Shown here piece after piece: positions 8,985-16,626 of a DNA stretch of 21,562 nt (within the stretch, counting starts at the first letter, position 1; the number at the start of each line of letters is the position of its first letter). Source of the stretch: CAZPMO01 sp964587515 (GTDB lineage: Bacteria; Pseudomonadota; Alphaproteobacteria; MPNO01); NCBI GenBank assembly GCA_964587515.1, contig CAZPMO010000075.1:1-21562 (forward strand), read 5' to 3'. A program made the position numbers and the translations under genes. The notes under the pieces were generated by a model. That model did not search any database, was not told the origin of the DNA, and saw nothing but the letters and a program-made list of their open reading frames with translations.

Positions 8985-9764
8985 CTATTCGACCTTGAGG
9001 TCCATGCGTTCGAGGTTGCGCCGCGCCGCTTCGGCGGCGGCCGAGAAGGGCGCGACGTCGAGCACCTTCATCCAATCGCGCCGCGCCCCGGCGCGATCAC
9101 CCTTGCCGCGCCGGACGAGACCGCGCTCCAGCAACCCGTCCGGCTGGGTCGGGTCGATTTTCAACGCCTGGGAAACGTCCTGATCGGCGAGATCGAGACT
9201 TTTGAGGCGGCGGTACGCGGTGGCGCGGAACACCAGCGCGTCGACCCGATCGGATTCGAGTTCCAGCGCCTTGTTGAGATCGTCGATCGCTTCCCAGTAT
9301 TTGCCGGCGCTGGTGAGGCTGATGCTGCGGTCGATCAACAGTTCCGCGTCGTTCGGGTTAAGGTCGAGCGCGGCGCTCTGGGCCGCGTATGCGGCGTCCG
9401 GCTTGCCGGCGATCAGCCAGGCATTGGCGGCCTGCCCCAGCAGATCGCCGCGCAATCCGACGCCCTTGGCTTTTGCGTTATCCGCGAGTTCCTCGAGCCG
9501 CTGCGCCGCTTCGGCGTAGAGACCGAGACCAAGCAGCGCCACCGCGACGCAGTGACGTGCCGCATCGCCGCCGCCGCGATCGCGCCAGCCGAGGGCCGAG
9601 CGGTACGCCTTCTCGGGCGCCTTGCGGGCCAGCGCCATGCACTCCGCGTAGCGCCGCGGCGACTCACCGGCGGTCCCGGTCTGCGCCAACGTCGTTGGCG
9701 CGCCGGTGGTGACGGCAAGGACCGTCGCGACGACGAAGATAATCGGCATTTTGTGCGTGCCCAT
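8985..9764 (-). CDS. Secreted tetratricopeptide-repeat protein
   Basis: This is a predicted periplasmic protein of 259 residues. Starting at the ATG at 9762-9764, the N terminus has a short polar stretch (MGTHKM), then a hydrophobic core (PIIFVVATVLAVT), and a plausible signal-peptidase site after TTLAQ. A second in-frame ATG at 9747-9749 would give almost the same signal peptide. The frame stays open upstream to 9863, but that extension overlaps the divergent gene and would bury the signal peptide, so I reject it. The rest consists of at least four TPR-like units, including AYAAQSAALDLNPNDAELL, DLNKALELESDRVDALVF and DVSQALKIDPTQPDGLLERG. TPR proteins act as protein-binding scaffolds; nothing here shows the partner. 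It is divergent from the SDR gene with about 91 bases between the starts. Confidence 0.75.
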   Translation of the reverse strand: MGTHKMPIIFVVATVLAVTTGAPTTLAQTGTAGESPRRYAECMALARKAPEKAYRSALGWRDRGGGDAARHCVAVALLGLGLYAEAAQRLEELADNAKAKGVGLRGDLLGQAANAWLIAGKPDAAYAAQSAALDLNPNDAELLIDRSISLTSAGKYWEAIDDLNKALELESDRVDALVFRATAYRRLKSLDLADQDVSQALKIDPTQPDGLLERGLVRRGKGDRAGARRDWMKVLDVAPFSAAAEAARRNLERMDLKVE

Positions 9765-9855
9765 GGGGTTGTCGGACCCGCCTTTTTCAAACCATGATGG
9801 AACAGCATATCGCGAAACCCGGCCTCGACGCCAACAGCGCCTGCGGAACGCCGCC

Positions 9856-10743
9856 ATGACCACGAAACAGTCGCGACACCGTCTGGTCTGCTTTGGGCTC
9901 GGCTATACCGCCCTGCGTCTCGCCGAGGCGCTTGGTCGCGAGGCGTGGTCGGTTGCGGGCACCTGCCGGGAAGCGGATAGGGCCGCGGCGTTGTCGGCGC
10001 GCGGCATCGAGGCCCGGGTCTTCGACGGCGAAACCCCGCTTTCCGGGATGGACGAGCTTCTGGCCGGGGCCACGCACATTCTGGTGTCGTGCCCACCCGG
10101 CGCCGACGGCGATCCCGTGATCGCCCACCACCGCGCTCACATCGCCGACGCGTCCGGCGTCGAGTGGATCGGTTATCTGTCGACCACCGGCGTCTATGGC
10201 GATCGTGACGGCGGCTTGGTCGATGAAAGGTCGGCGCTGGAACCGACCAGCGCGCGGGGCCACCGCCGGGTCGAGGCCGAGGCCGCATGGCGGGCGGTTG
10301 GGCGCGCGCACGGACTGGCGGTGCATATTTTCCGCCTCGCGGGAATCTACGGTCCGGGACGCAGCGCCCTGGATCAGGTGCGCGCCGGCACGGCGCGGCG
10401 CATCGTGAAGCCGGGCCACGCCTTCTCGCGCATTCATGTGGACGACATCGTCACGGTTCTCCGCGCCTCGATGGCGCGGCCCGATCCCGGCGCGATCTAC
10501 AATGTCTGCGACGACCGCGCCGCGCCCAGCGCCGATGTGGTCGCCTTTGCGTGTGCGCTGCTGGGGGTCGCGCCGCCGCCCGAGACCGCTTTCGCGGACG
10601 CCGGGCTGTCCGACATGGCGCGGAGCTTCTATGCGGACAACAAACGCGTCGACAACCGGCGCATCAAGGACGAACTTGGCGTTCGCCTTCTTCACCCGGA
10701 CTATGAAAGCGGACTTCGCGCCATCGCCGCGGCGGGCGGCTGA
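9856..10743 (+). CDS. Atypical SDR / NAD-dependent epimerase-like protein (YeeZ type)
   Basis: This Rossmann-fold protein of 295 residues starts at the ATG at 9856-9858. The N terminus RLVCFGLGYTALRLA carries the glycine motif GLGYTA at residues 14-19. Further on are YLSTTGVYGDRDG, with VDE following (signature of the YeeZ-like atypical SDR group), FRLAGIYGPGRSALD and SRIHVDDIV. The catalytic Tyr of classical SDRs is in TGVYG rather than a clean YxxxK pair, so enzymatic activity and substrate are uncertain. The open frame extends upstream to 9706, but those 50 residues overlap the signal-peptide region of the divergent TPR gene and have no family resemblance, so the later ATG is preferred. 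Its stop codon is immediately followed by the stop of the convergent hydrolase gene, with no bases between. Confidence 0.8.
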   Translation: MTTKQSRHRLVCFGLGYTALRLAEALGREAWSVAGTCREADRAAALSARGIEARVFDGETPLSGMDELLAGATHILVSCPPGADGDPVIAHHRAHIADASGVEWIGYLSTTGVYGDRDGGLVDERSALEPTSARGHRRVEAEAAWRAVGRAHGLAVHIFRLAGIYGPGRSALDQVRAGTARRIVKPGHAFSRIHVDDIVTVLRASMARPDPGAIYNVCDDRAAPSADVVAFACALLGVAPPPETAFADAGLSDMARSFYADNKRVDNRRIKDELGVRLLHPDYESGLRAIAAAGG

Positions 10744-11529
10744 TTAAACCGCTTCCCGGCAGGCCGCCTCGACGCCGACGCAGAGGCGGTGGATATCCTC
10801 GTCACGCGACAGGCGGTGGTCGCCGTCCTTTATCATGAGGACGCGAACGTCTTCGGCCAGCAGCCGCTCGGCCAGCCGCGGCGCGGTCATCCACGGCACC
10901 GCCTCGTCGCGCATGCCGTGATAAAGCCGCACCGGGCAATGAATCGCGATCGGCTTTTCGAGCAACAAATGTTCGCGGCCTTCCTCGATCAGCCGCATCG
11001 TGATCGGATAGGGTCCGTCGTCATATGGCGACGGCTCGTAATAGACTCCGTCGCGCGCCAGCGTATCGCGGACGTCGGAACCGTAACGTCGCCACATCAG
11101 ATCCTCGGTGAAGTCGGGCGCGGCCGCGATCCCGACCAGCGCGGCGATGCGTTGCGGTCGGGCCAGCGCGGCCAGCAGCATGATCCAGCCGCCCATCGAG
11201 GAGCCGACCAGAACCTGCGGGCCGTCGGTCAGCTCGTCGAGCACGGCGATCGCGTCGTCGCGCCAGCGGCCGATGGTGCCGTCGGTGAAGTCGCCGGATG
11301 ATTCGCCGTGACCGAAATAATCGAACCGCAGAAAGGCGCGGCCGTTCTCGCGGCATGCCGCTTCCAGCGCGGTCGCCTTGGTGCCGGTCATGTCTGATCG
11401 GAACCCGCCCAGGAACATCACGCCCGGCGATTCGCCCTCGGTCGCGTGGTAAGCGATTGTCGCGCCGTCGGCGCGTGGTAATATCCCCGGCCGCCCGGCG
11501 CCGGGCGGTGGCGCGTTTGCGTCGGTCAT
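10744..11529 (-). CDS. Alpha/beta hydrolase, ABHD10-like thioesterase/esterase
   Basis: This 261-residue cytosolic serine hydrolase has the nucleophile elbow GSSMGG (S111). It follows the FDYFGHGESSGDF segment and the oxyanion-loop region FLGGFRSDMTGTKA. The likely catalytic triad is S111, D208 (YHGMRDEAVPW) and H238 (KDGDHRLSR). The FRSDMTGTKA and GSSMGGWIMLL segments resemble the ABHD10 group, whose mitochondrial member is a depalmitoylase and acyl-glucuronide esterase. The bacterial substrate is unknown. The start ATG (11527-11529) lies only 18 bases from the divergent glycosyltransferase start, so its promoter must sit inside that gene or be very compact, and no Shine-Dalgarno sequence is evident. 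Confidence 0.85.
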   Translation of the reverse strand: MTDANAPPPGAGRPGILPRADGATIAYHATEGESPGVMFLGGFRSDMTGTKATALEAACRENGRAFLRFDYFGHGESSGDFTDGTIGRWRDDAIAVLDELTDGPQVLVGSSMGGWIMLLAALARPQRIAALVGIAAAPDFTEDLMWRRYGSDVRDTLARDGVYYEPSPYDDGPYPITMRLIEEGREHLLLEKPIAIHCPVRLYHGMRDEAVPWMTAPRLAERLLAEDVRVLMIKDGDHRLSRDEDIHRLCVGVEAACREAV

Positions 11530-11547
11530 GGGTTGGCACGGACGGTC

Positions 11548-12753
11548 ATGGATTCACCCGATTCGAGCATCGAAAACACTAACACTCCCGCTTCGGACCA
11601 GGAAGAACTGGTTCCCGTCATCATGCAAATCCTGCCGGCCCTTGAAACCGGCGGCGTGGAGCGCGGCACGGTCGACGTAACCGAAGCCATCGTAAACGCG
11701 GGCTGGCGCGCGTTGGTGGTTTCGGCCGGCGGCTCCATGGTGCGCGAGGTGGAACGCGCCGGCGGCACTCATGTGACGCTTCCCGTGGACAGCAAGAATT
11801 TCCTGGTCATGCGGCGCAACGCGCGGCGTCTGGCCGAACTCATAAAGGAATATTCGGTCGATATCGTGCATGCGCGCTCGCGGGCGCCGGCCTGGAGCGC
11901 GCGGCGCGCCGCGCGCCTCGCGGGCGCCCGTTTCCTGACCACGTTCCACGGCGTCTATGCCGAATCAAACCGGATCAAGCACTACTACAATTCGATCATG
12001 ACGCGCGGAGAACGGGTAATCGCCATTTCCGAATTCGTCGCCGCGCGGGTCCGGGATCTGTACGGCGTCGACCCCGAAAGGGTGCGGGTCATTCATCGCG
12101 GCGTCGATGTCGATATCTTCAATCCCATGGCCGTGTCGGCCGAACGGATGATCCAGATCACCAACGAATGGCGGCTGCCCGACGGCGTGCCGGTGATCCT
12201 GCTGCCGGGCCGGCTGACGCGCTGGAAGGGGCACGGCGTATTGATCGAGGCGCTCGCCCGCATGGGCCGCAACGATGTGCGCTGTGTTCTGGTCGGAGAC
12301 GACCAGGGCCGCAAGGGCTACCGCCAGTCGCTCGATAATCATATTACCCGCGCCAAACTGGGCGACGTGGTGCAGATCGTCGGCGGGTGCCGCGATATGG
12401 CGGCGGCATACATGATCGCCGACGTGGTGGTTTCCGCGTCGACCGATCCCGAGGCGTTCGGCCGGGTCGCGGTCGAAGCCCAGGCGCTGGGTCGGCCGGT
12501 GATCGCCACCGATCACGGCGCGGCGCGCGAGACCGTGGTGCCCGGCGAGACCGGCTGGCTGGTGCCGCCGGGCGAGCCGGACGCGCTGGCCGATGCGCTG
12601 CGCGAGGCGCTGGCGCTGACCACCGAACAGCGCGAGGCCATGGCGGCGCGCGCGATCGCCTATGTGCGCGAGCATTTCCGCCGCCAGGACATGTGCGCCA
12701 AAACGATCGCGGCCTATCGTGAACTTCTGGACGAGATTCCGGGCTTTTCATGA
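11548..12753 (+). CDS. Glycosyltransferase family 4 (GT-B fold)
   Basis: This 401-residue retaining glycosyltransferase has two Rossmann-like domains. The N-terminal part has the acceptor-side GGVERGT motif (about residues 35-41), then VHARSRAPAWSA and TFHGVY. The C-terminal GT4 domain starts near VPVILLPGRLTRWKGHGVLIEA and holds the E-x7-E motif of the family (E302 and E310 in PEAFGRVAVE), followed by GETGWLVPPGEPDALADAL. It likely adds a sugar to lipopolysaccharide or another surface glycan from a nucleotide-sugar donor. The sugar cannot be inferred. I chose the ATG at 11548; a TTG at 11533 would add five residues. The TGA stop overlaps the ATG of the next gene (ATGA), indicating translational coupling to the GT9 gene and a shared pathway. 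Confidence 0.9.
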   Translation: MDSPDSSIENTNTPASDQEELVPVIMQILPALETGGVERGTVDVTEAIVNAGWRALVVSAGGSMVREVERAGGTHVTLPVDSKNFLVMRRNARRLAELIKEYSVDIVHARSRAPAWSARRAARLAGARFLTTFHGVYAESNRIKHYYNSIMTRGERVIAISEFVAARVRDLYGVDPERVRVIHRGVDVDIFNPMAVSAERMIQITNEWRLPDGVPVILLPGRLTRWKGHGVLIEALARMGRNDVRCVLVGDDQGRKGYRQSLDNHITRAKLGDVVQIVGGCRDMAAAYMIADVVVSASTDPEAFGRVAVEAQALGRPVIATDHGAARETVVPGETGWLVPPGEPDALADALREALALTTEQREAMAARAIAYVREHFRRQDMCAKTIAAYRELLDEIPGFS

Positions 12754-13673
12754 CCGAGCGCGTGCTCGTGATCAAGCTGGGCGCGCTGGGTGATTTCGTC
12801 CTCGCCCTCGGTCCGTTCGCGGCGATTCGCCAGGCCCACCCGAATGCCCGGATTACGCTGCTGACCACGGGGCCGTTCGAAGATTTTGCGCGCGCCAGCG
12901 GTTACTTCGACGATGTCTGGATCGATCGCCGCCCCTCGACGTCTCAAATTTCCGGATGGCTGGAGCTGCGCCGGCGCCTTCGCGGCGGCCGCTTCGAACG
13001 GGTCTACGACCTTCAGACATCGGATCGCAGCGGCTGGTATTACAGGCTGATGGGACCGGGCGCGCGGCCCGACTGGTCGGGGATCGCGCCCGGCTGTTCG
13101 CACCCCCATGACAATCCCGATCGCGACCACATGCACACCATCGAGCGCCAGACCGAGCAGCTCGCGCGCGCCGGCATCAAGCACGTGCCGGCCGCCGATC
13201 TGACCTGGGTGGAGGCCGATATCGCGCGCTTCGCGCTGGCCGGCCGCTTCGCGCTGCTGGCGCCCGGCGGCGCCGCCCATCGCCCGGCCAAGCGCTGGCC
13301 GGCGGAGAACTATGCCGAGCTGGCGGCATGGCTCGTCGGCCAAGGGGTCACGCCGGTCATCCTCGGCGGCGGCGACGAGCGCGACCTCGCCCGGGAAATC
13401 ACGAGCGTCTGCGCCGGGGCGCGGAACCTGGTCGGCGAGACCGGGCTGGGCGACATCGTCGCGCTGGCGCGCGCCGCCGCCACCGCGATCGGCAACGACA
13501 CCGGGCCCATGCATCTGATCGCCGCCGCCGGCTGCCCGACGCTGGTGCTGTTCTCCGAAGCCTCCGATCCAGCCCTTACCCGCCCCCGGGGACCCAAAGT
13601 AAACGTTCTTGAACGCAAAAATTTGGGGGATTTGGGAGTTTCGGACGTTGTCGCCTCGGCAATACTAGTTTAA
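12750..13673 (+). CDS. Glycosyltransferase family 9 (heptosyltransferase-like)
   Basis: This 307-residue GT-B enzyme is of the ADP-heptose:LPS heptosyltransferase family. The N terminus VLVIKLGALGDFVLALGPFAAIR is the family hallmark (acceptor side, with the GDF/LGD loop). The C-terminal donor-binding part carries LAPGGAAHRPAKRWP, a TPVILGGGDERDLA strand, and NDTGPMHLIAAAGCPTLVLF, which includes the D-x-GPMH motif typical of WaaC/WaaF/RfaF-like enzymes. The length is slightly short but complete. It probably works on the lipopolysaccharide inner core together with the coupled GT4 enzyme. Family members in Alphaproteobacteria vary in donor, so the heptose specificity is inference. The gene ends 42 bases before the chosen thrS start. 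Confidence 0.88.
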   Translation: MTERVLVIKLGALGDFVLALGPFAAIRQAHPNARITLLTTGPFEDFARASGYFDDVWIDRRPSTSQISGWLELRRRLRGGRFERVYDLQTSDRSGWYYRLMGPGARPDWSGIAPGCSHPHDNPDRDHMHTIERQTEQLARAGIKHVPAADLTWVEADIARFALAGRFALLAPGGAAHRPAKRWPAENYAELAAWLVGQGVTPVILGGGDERDLAREITSVCAGARNLVGETGLGDIVALARAAATAIGNDTGPMHLIAAAGCPTLVLFSEASDPALTRPRGPKVNVLERKNLGDLGVSDVVASAILV

Positions 13674-13715
13674 GGGACTGCACCTACACTCGCGTCCGTG
13701 CAAGAAACCGACATC

Positions 13716-15656
13716 ATGACAACCGCGACAGCCCGCCAAGCGATCGAGATCACGCTGCCCGACGGCAGCGCGCGCCAATATGACGGCCCGGTCACCGGCG
13801 CGGAAATCGCCGCCGACATTGGCCCCGGCCTCGCCAAGGCCGCGCTGGCGATCGTGGTCGACGGCCAGCCGCGCGACCTGGATGCGCCGATCGTCGGCGA
13901 CGCCCACATCGCCCTGATCACGCGCAAGTCCGATGAGGCGCTGGATCTGATCCGCCACGACGCCGCGCATGTGATGGCCGAGGCGGTGCAGGAACTTTAT
14001 CCCGGCACCCAGGTCACGATCGGTCCCGCCATCGAGGATGGCTTCTATTACGACTTCGCCCGCGCGGAGCCCTTCTCGATCGACGATCTCGGCGCGATCG
14101 AGGACAAGATGCGCGAGATCATCGGCCGCGACACCCCGATCGCGCGCGAGGAGTGGGAGCGCGGCAAGGCGATCCGCCATTTCGACGACGCCGGCGAAAA
14201 ATACAAGGCGCAGATCATCGAGGAACTGCCCGGCGACGAGCCCATCACCGTCTACCGCCAGGGCGACTGGCTCGATCTTTGCCGCGGCCCCCATCTGCCG
14301 TCGACCGGCCATGTGGGCTCGGGATTCAAGCTGCTGAAGGTGGCGGGCGCCTACTGGCGCGGCGATTCCAACAACGAGATGCTGCAACGCATCTACGGCA
14401 CCGCGTGGCGCGACGAGAAGGAGCTCAAGGCCTATCTCCACCGTCTCGAGGAGGCCGAGCGCCGCGACCACCGCCGCCTGGGCCGCGAGATGAACCTGTT
14501 CCATTTCCAGGAGGACGCGCCGGGTTCGGTGTTCTGGCACCCCGACGGCTGGACCCTGTTCCGCTCGCTGATCGACTATATGCGGGTCCGCCAGGAACGC
14601 GCCGATTACGTGGAGATCGCGACGCCCGAGGTCATGGACCGCTCGCTGTGGGAGGCGTCGGGCCACTGGGAAACCTTCCGCGAACACATGTTCACCACCG
14701 AGACCGAGGACGGGCGCATCTTCGCCATCAAGCCCATGAACTGCCCGGGCGGCATCCAGGTCTACAAGCAGGGCATCACCAGCTACCGCGACCTGCCGCG
14801 GCGCATCGCCGAATTCGGCAAGGTCCACCGCTACGAGCCCTCCGGCGCGCTGCACGGGCTGATGCGGGTGCGCGCCTTCACCCAGGACGACGCCCACATA
14901 TTCTGCACCGAAGCGCAGATGGAAGACGAATGCCGCACGGTGGTCGAACTCATCCTCGACATCTACAGGGATTTCGGCTTCGACGACGTGGCCATCAAGT
15001 TCTCCGACCGGCCCGAAAAGCGCATCGGCTCGGACGCGGTGTGGGACAAGCTCGAGGGCGCGCTGAAGGCGGCGCTCGATTCCATGGGCCATGCCTATAC
15101 GGTCAATCCCGGCGAGGGCGCGTTCTACGGTCCCAAGCTCGAATTCGTGCTGCGCGACGCCATCGGCCGCGACTGGCAGTGCGGCACGCTGCAGGTCGAT
15201 CTCAACCTGCCGGAACGGCTCGACGCTTCCTATATCGGCGAAGACGGCGAGAAACACCGCCCGGTGATGCTGCACCGCGCTTTGTTCGGCTCGCTGGAAC
15301 GCTTCACCGGCATTCTGATCGAGAATTACGCCGGCCGCCTGCCGCTGTGGCTGGCCCCGAAGCAGGCGGTGGTCGCGACCATCACGTCGGACGCCGACGA
15401 TTACGCCCGCGAGGTCAAGGCCGCCATGCGCGCCGCCGGGATCCGGGCGGAGGTCGATCTGCGCAACGAAAAGATCGGCTACAAGGTGCGCGAGCACAGC
15501 CTCGCCAAGGTGCCGGTGCTGATCGTCGTCGGCAAGAACGAAGCCGCCGCGCGCGAGGTCGCGCTGCGCCGCCTCGGCGGCAAGGACCAAGAAATCCTTG
15601 CGCTGGAAACCGCAATCGATAGACTGACCGCGGAAGCTCGCAGTCCGGCCGCGTGA
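13716..15656 (+). CDS. thrS: Threonyl-tRNA synthetase
   Basis: This class II synthetase charges tRNA-Thr and clears mis-acylated Ser-tRNA-Thr. With the ATG at 13716 it has 646 residues. The domains in order are: TGS (ITLPDGS near 12-18), editing domain with the zinc-type HxxxH and CxxxH pairs (H81, H85, C189, H193), catalytic core and C-terminal anticodon-binding domain (from about 540). The catalytic zinc ligands are C343 (MNCPGG), H394 (DDAHIF) and H520 (MLHRALFGSLERF). Motif 2 is YEPSGALHGLMRVRAFTQ. The spacing of these residues matches the E. coli enzyme. A GTG at 13698 would add six residues. Neither start has a clear ribosome site, and the ATG gives the more usual N terminus. The gene precedes infC, a conserved order. 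Confidence 0.97.
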   Translation: MTTATARQAIEITLPDGSARQYDGPVTGAEIAADIGPGLAKAALAIVVDGQPRDLDAPIVGDAHIALITRKSDEALDLIRHDAAHVMAEAVQELYPGTQVTIGPAIEDGFYYDFARAEPFSIDDLGAIEDKMREIIGRDTPIAREEWERGKAIRHFDDAGEKYKAQIIEELPGDEPITVYRQGDWLDLCRGPHLPSTGHVGSGFKLLKVAGAYWRGDSNNEMLQRIYGTAWRDEKELKAYLHRLEEAERRDHRRLGREMNLFHFQEDAPGSVFWHPDGWTLFRSLIDYMRVRQERADYVEIATPEVMDRSLWEASGHWETFREHMFTTETEDGRIFAIKPMNCPGGIQVYKQGITSYRDLPRRIAEFGKVHRYEPSGALHGLMRVRAFTQDDAHIFCTEAQMEDECRTVVELILDIYRDFGFDDVAIKFSDRPEKRIGSDAVWDKLEGALKAALDSMGHAYTVNPGEGAFYGPKLEFVLRDAIGRDWQCGTLQVDLNLPERLDASYIGEDGEKHRPVMLHRALFGSLERFTGILIENYAGRLPLWLAPKQAVVATITSDADDYAREVKAAMRAAGIRAEVDLRNEKIGYKVREHSLAKVPVLIVVGKNEAAAREVALRRLGGKDQEILALETAIDRLTAEARSPAA

Positions 15657-15734
15657 CGGGGCATGGGACCGCCGGTCAGGATTTGTTAACTTTCGCGGTC
15701 GAAGGTTCGGCCAAACCACGATTTGTGCAGCAAC

Positions 15735-15749
15735 AAAGGAGCATGCTCC
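15735..15749 (+). promoter_or_regulatory. Strong Shine-Dalgarno embedded in a perfect palindrome before infC
   Basis: AAAGGAG at 15735-15741 is an excellent ribosome binding site. It sits eight bases before an in-frame ATA (15750-15752). Bases 15738-15749 form the perfect palindrome GGAGCATGCTCC, which can fold as a GGAG/CTCC stem with a CATG loop that would hide the ribosome site. The ATG inside it (15743-15745) is only one base from the Shine-Dalgarno core and is out of the infC frame. The site decides the infC start and may be regulatory. Confidence 0.6.
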
Positions 15750-16286
15750 ATAGCCAGACCACCTTTTATGGAACCGCCCGTACGCGACGACAGGCCCATC
15801 AACGAAAATATCAAGGCCGCAACCGTACGACTTGTCGATGACGACGGAACCGTCCTCGGCGTATTCCCCACACCAGACGCCATCGCCAGAGCGGACGAGA
15901 AAGGCCTCGACCTTGTCGTGGTCGCGGGCAACAGTGACCCGCCTGTCTGCAAGCTGCTCGATTACGGCAAGCTGAAATACGAGGCCCAGAAGAAGAAGAA
16001 CGAGGCTCGTAAGAAGCAGAAGACCTATGAAATCAAGGAACTGAAGTTCAGGCCCGGAATCGATTCGCACGATTACGAGGTCAAGATGCGCTCCATGCGC
16101 AAGTTCCTGGACGACGGCGACAAGGTCAAGGTCACGCTGCGTTTCCGGGGCCGCGAAATGGCCCATCAGGAACTCGGCATGAAGGTCCTCGACCGGGTCC
16201 GCGACGACCTCGTCGAGATCGCCAAGGTCGAGCAATTCCCCAAAATGGAAGGCCGCCAGATGGTCATGGTGATGACGCCCAAATAG
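15750..16286 (+). CDS. infC: Translation initiation factor IF-3, probable AUA start
   Basis: IF-3 binds the 30S subunit, prevents premature joining of 50S and checks the start codon and initiator tRNA. Both domains are complete: the N domain (RPINENI through DPPVCKLLDYGKLKYE), a lysine-rich linker (KKKNEARKKQKTYEIKELKFRPG) and the C domain (DGDKVKVTLRFRGREMAHQ to the end). From the ATA at 15750 the protein has 178 residues and begins (I/M)ARPPFMEPPVRDDRPIN. This aligns with the usual alphaproteobacterial N terminus (recalled, M-x-R-P-F type). The first in-frame ATG (15768) has no Shine-Dalgarno and would cut six residues. A TTG at 15723 lies upstream of the Shine-Dalgarno. IF-3 discriminates against non-AUG starts, so such a start gives autoregulation, as with AUU in E. 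coli. No rpmI or rplT follows, unlike E. coli. Confidence 0.93.
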   Translation: MARPPFMEPPVRDDRPINENIKAATVRLVDDDGTVLGVFPTPDAIARADEKGLDLVVVAGNSDPPVCKLLDYGKLKYEAQKKKNEARKKQKTYEIKELKFRPGIDSHDYEVKMRSMRKFLDDGDKVKVTLRFRGREMAHQELGMKVLDRVRDDLVEIAKVEQFPKMEGRQMVMVMTPK

Positions 16287-16317
16287 GGCGTCACGCCTGA
16301 AGCATCCCCGATCTGTC

Positions 16318-16339
16318 GTCCCGGACCCCGATCCGGGAC
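16318..16339. repeat. GC-rich dispersed palindrome (REP-like), copy 1
   Basis: GTCCCGGA (16318-16325) and TCCGGGAC (16332-16339) form a perfect 8-bp stem with a CCCCGA loop, 31 bases after the infC stop. The form CCCGGAC-(3-4 bases)-GAT-CCGGG is a very common dispersed palindrome in alphaproteobacterial genomes (established knowledge, recalled). A related half copy lies at 21507-21524. No T-run follows, so it is not a classical terminator, although it could pause transcription or protect the mRNA 3' end. Confidence 0.65.
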
Positions 16340-16477
16340 CCAGCGGTGTGCAATTGGCCCGTCGCGGGAGAGGGGCGCGGAGTTTCACAGGGTGAGGGTC
16401 GTCAGACCAATTCGTCATGCGCGGGCCCTCGTGCGCTTCACGCCCAAGGCCGCGCATCTATTATTCCACGCCGCGAG

Positions 16478-16501
16478 ATGGCCGGGTCGAAGCCCGGCCA
16501 T
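16478..16501. repeat. GC-rich dispersed palindrome (REP-like), copy 2
   Basis: ATGGCCGGG (16478-16486) and CCCGGCCAT (16493-16501) form a perfect 9-bp stem with a TCGAAG loop. It resembles another widespread alphaproteobacterial palindrome class with the CCCGGCCAT-GAC ending. It lies about 140 bases after the first palindrome, so the two may bound one composite repeat element of about 184 bases (16318-16501). Confidence 0.6.
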
Positions 16502-16626
16502 GACAATTGACGTCTAAGTTTTTTGTCCGCTCTCATCCGAGCAATGGACATGGAGCGGAGTTCCACGGTTCTTCCGTTCCTGACTCGAAGGCGACATGCC
16601 ACGGCACTTGATCGGTCAAGACCTGG

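Larger units (their letters stand above)
16287..16626. other. Gene-free region between infC and the DUF2182 gene
   Basis: No open frame here has a plausible start, ribosome site and family resemblance. The stretch separates the 3' end of infC from the 3' end of the minus-strand DUF2182 gene. It contains two strong GC-rich palindromes (annotated separately) with about 140 bases between them. That spacer includes an AGAGGGGCGCGG...GGGTGAGGG segment of the kind seen in dispersed alphaproteobacterial repeats. A TTTTTT run at 16519-16524 is not preceded by a hairpin. A weak imperfect inverted repeat lies at about 16525-16549. I see no convincing intrinsic terminator for either gene. Confidence 0.5.

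Noticed and set aside
13674..13715. T-box or other tRNA-sensing leader before thrS
   Set aside because: The space is only 42 bases, and T-boxes are a feature of Firmicutes and a few other groups, not of Alphaproteobacteria.
15653..15841. Possible leader peptide using the ATG at 15743, out of frame with infC
   Set aside because: The ATG is only one base from the Shine-Dalgarno core, too close for efficient initiation, and the product (about 32 residues) overlaps infC with no recognisable feature. It is mentioned as a possible decoy only.
13665..16457. A 930-codon open frame on the minus strand opposite thrS and infC
   Set aside because: It is the antisense of two unmistakable housekeeping genes. 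Its translation has no recognisable domain and is rich in Asp, Val, Arg and His, as expected from the complement of GC-rich codons.
16519..16549. T-run and imperfect inverted repeat as an intrinsic terminator
   Set aside because: The T-run precedes rather than follows the hairpin on the plus strand, and on the minus strand the hairpin is followed by A residues, so neither orientation fits.
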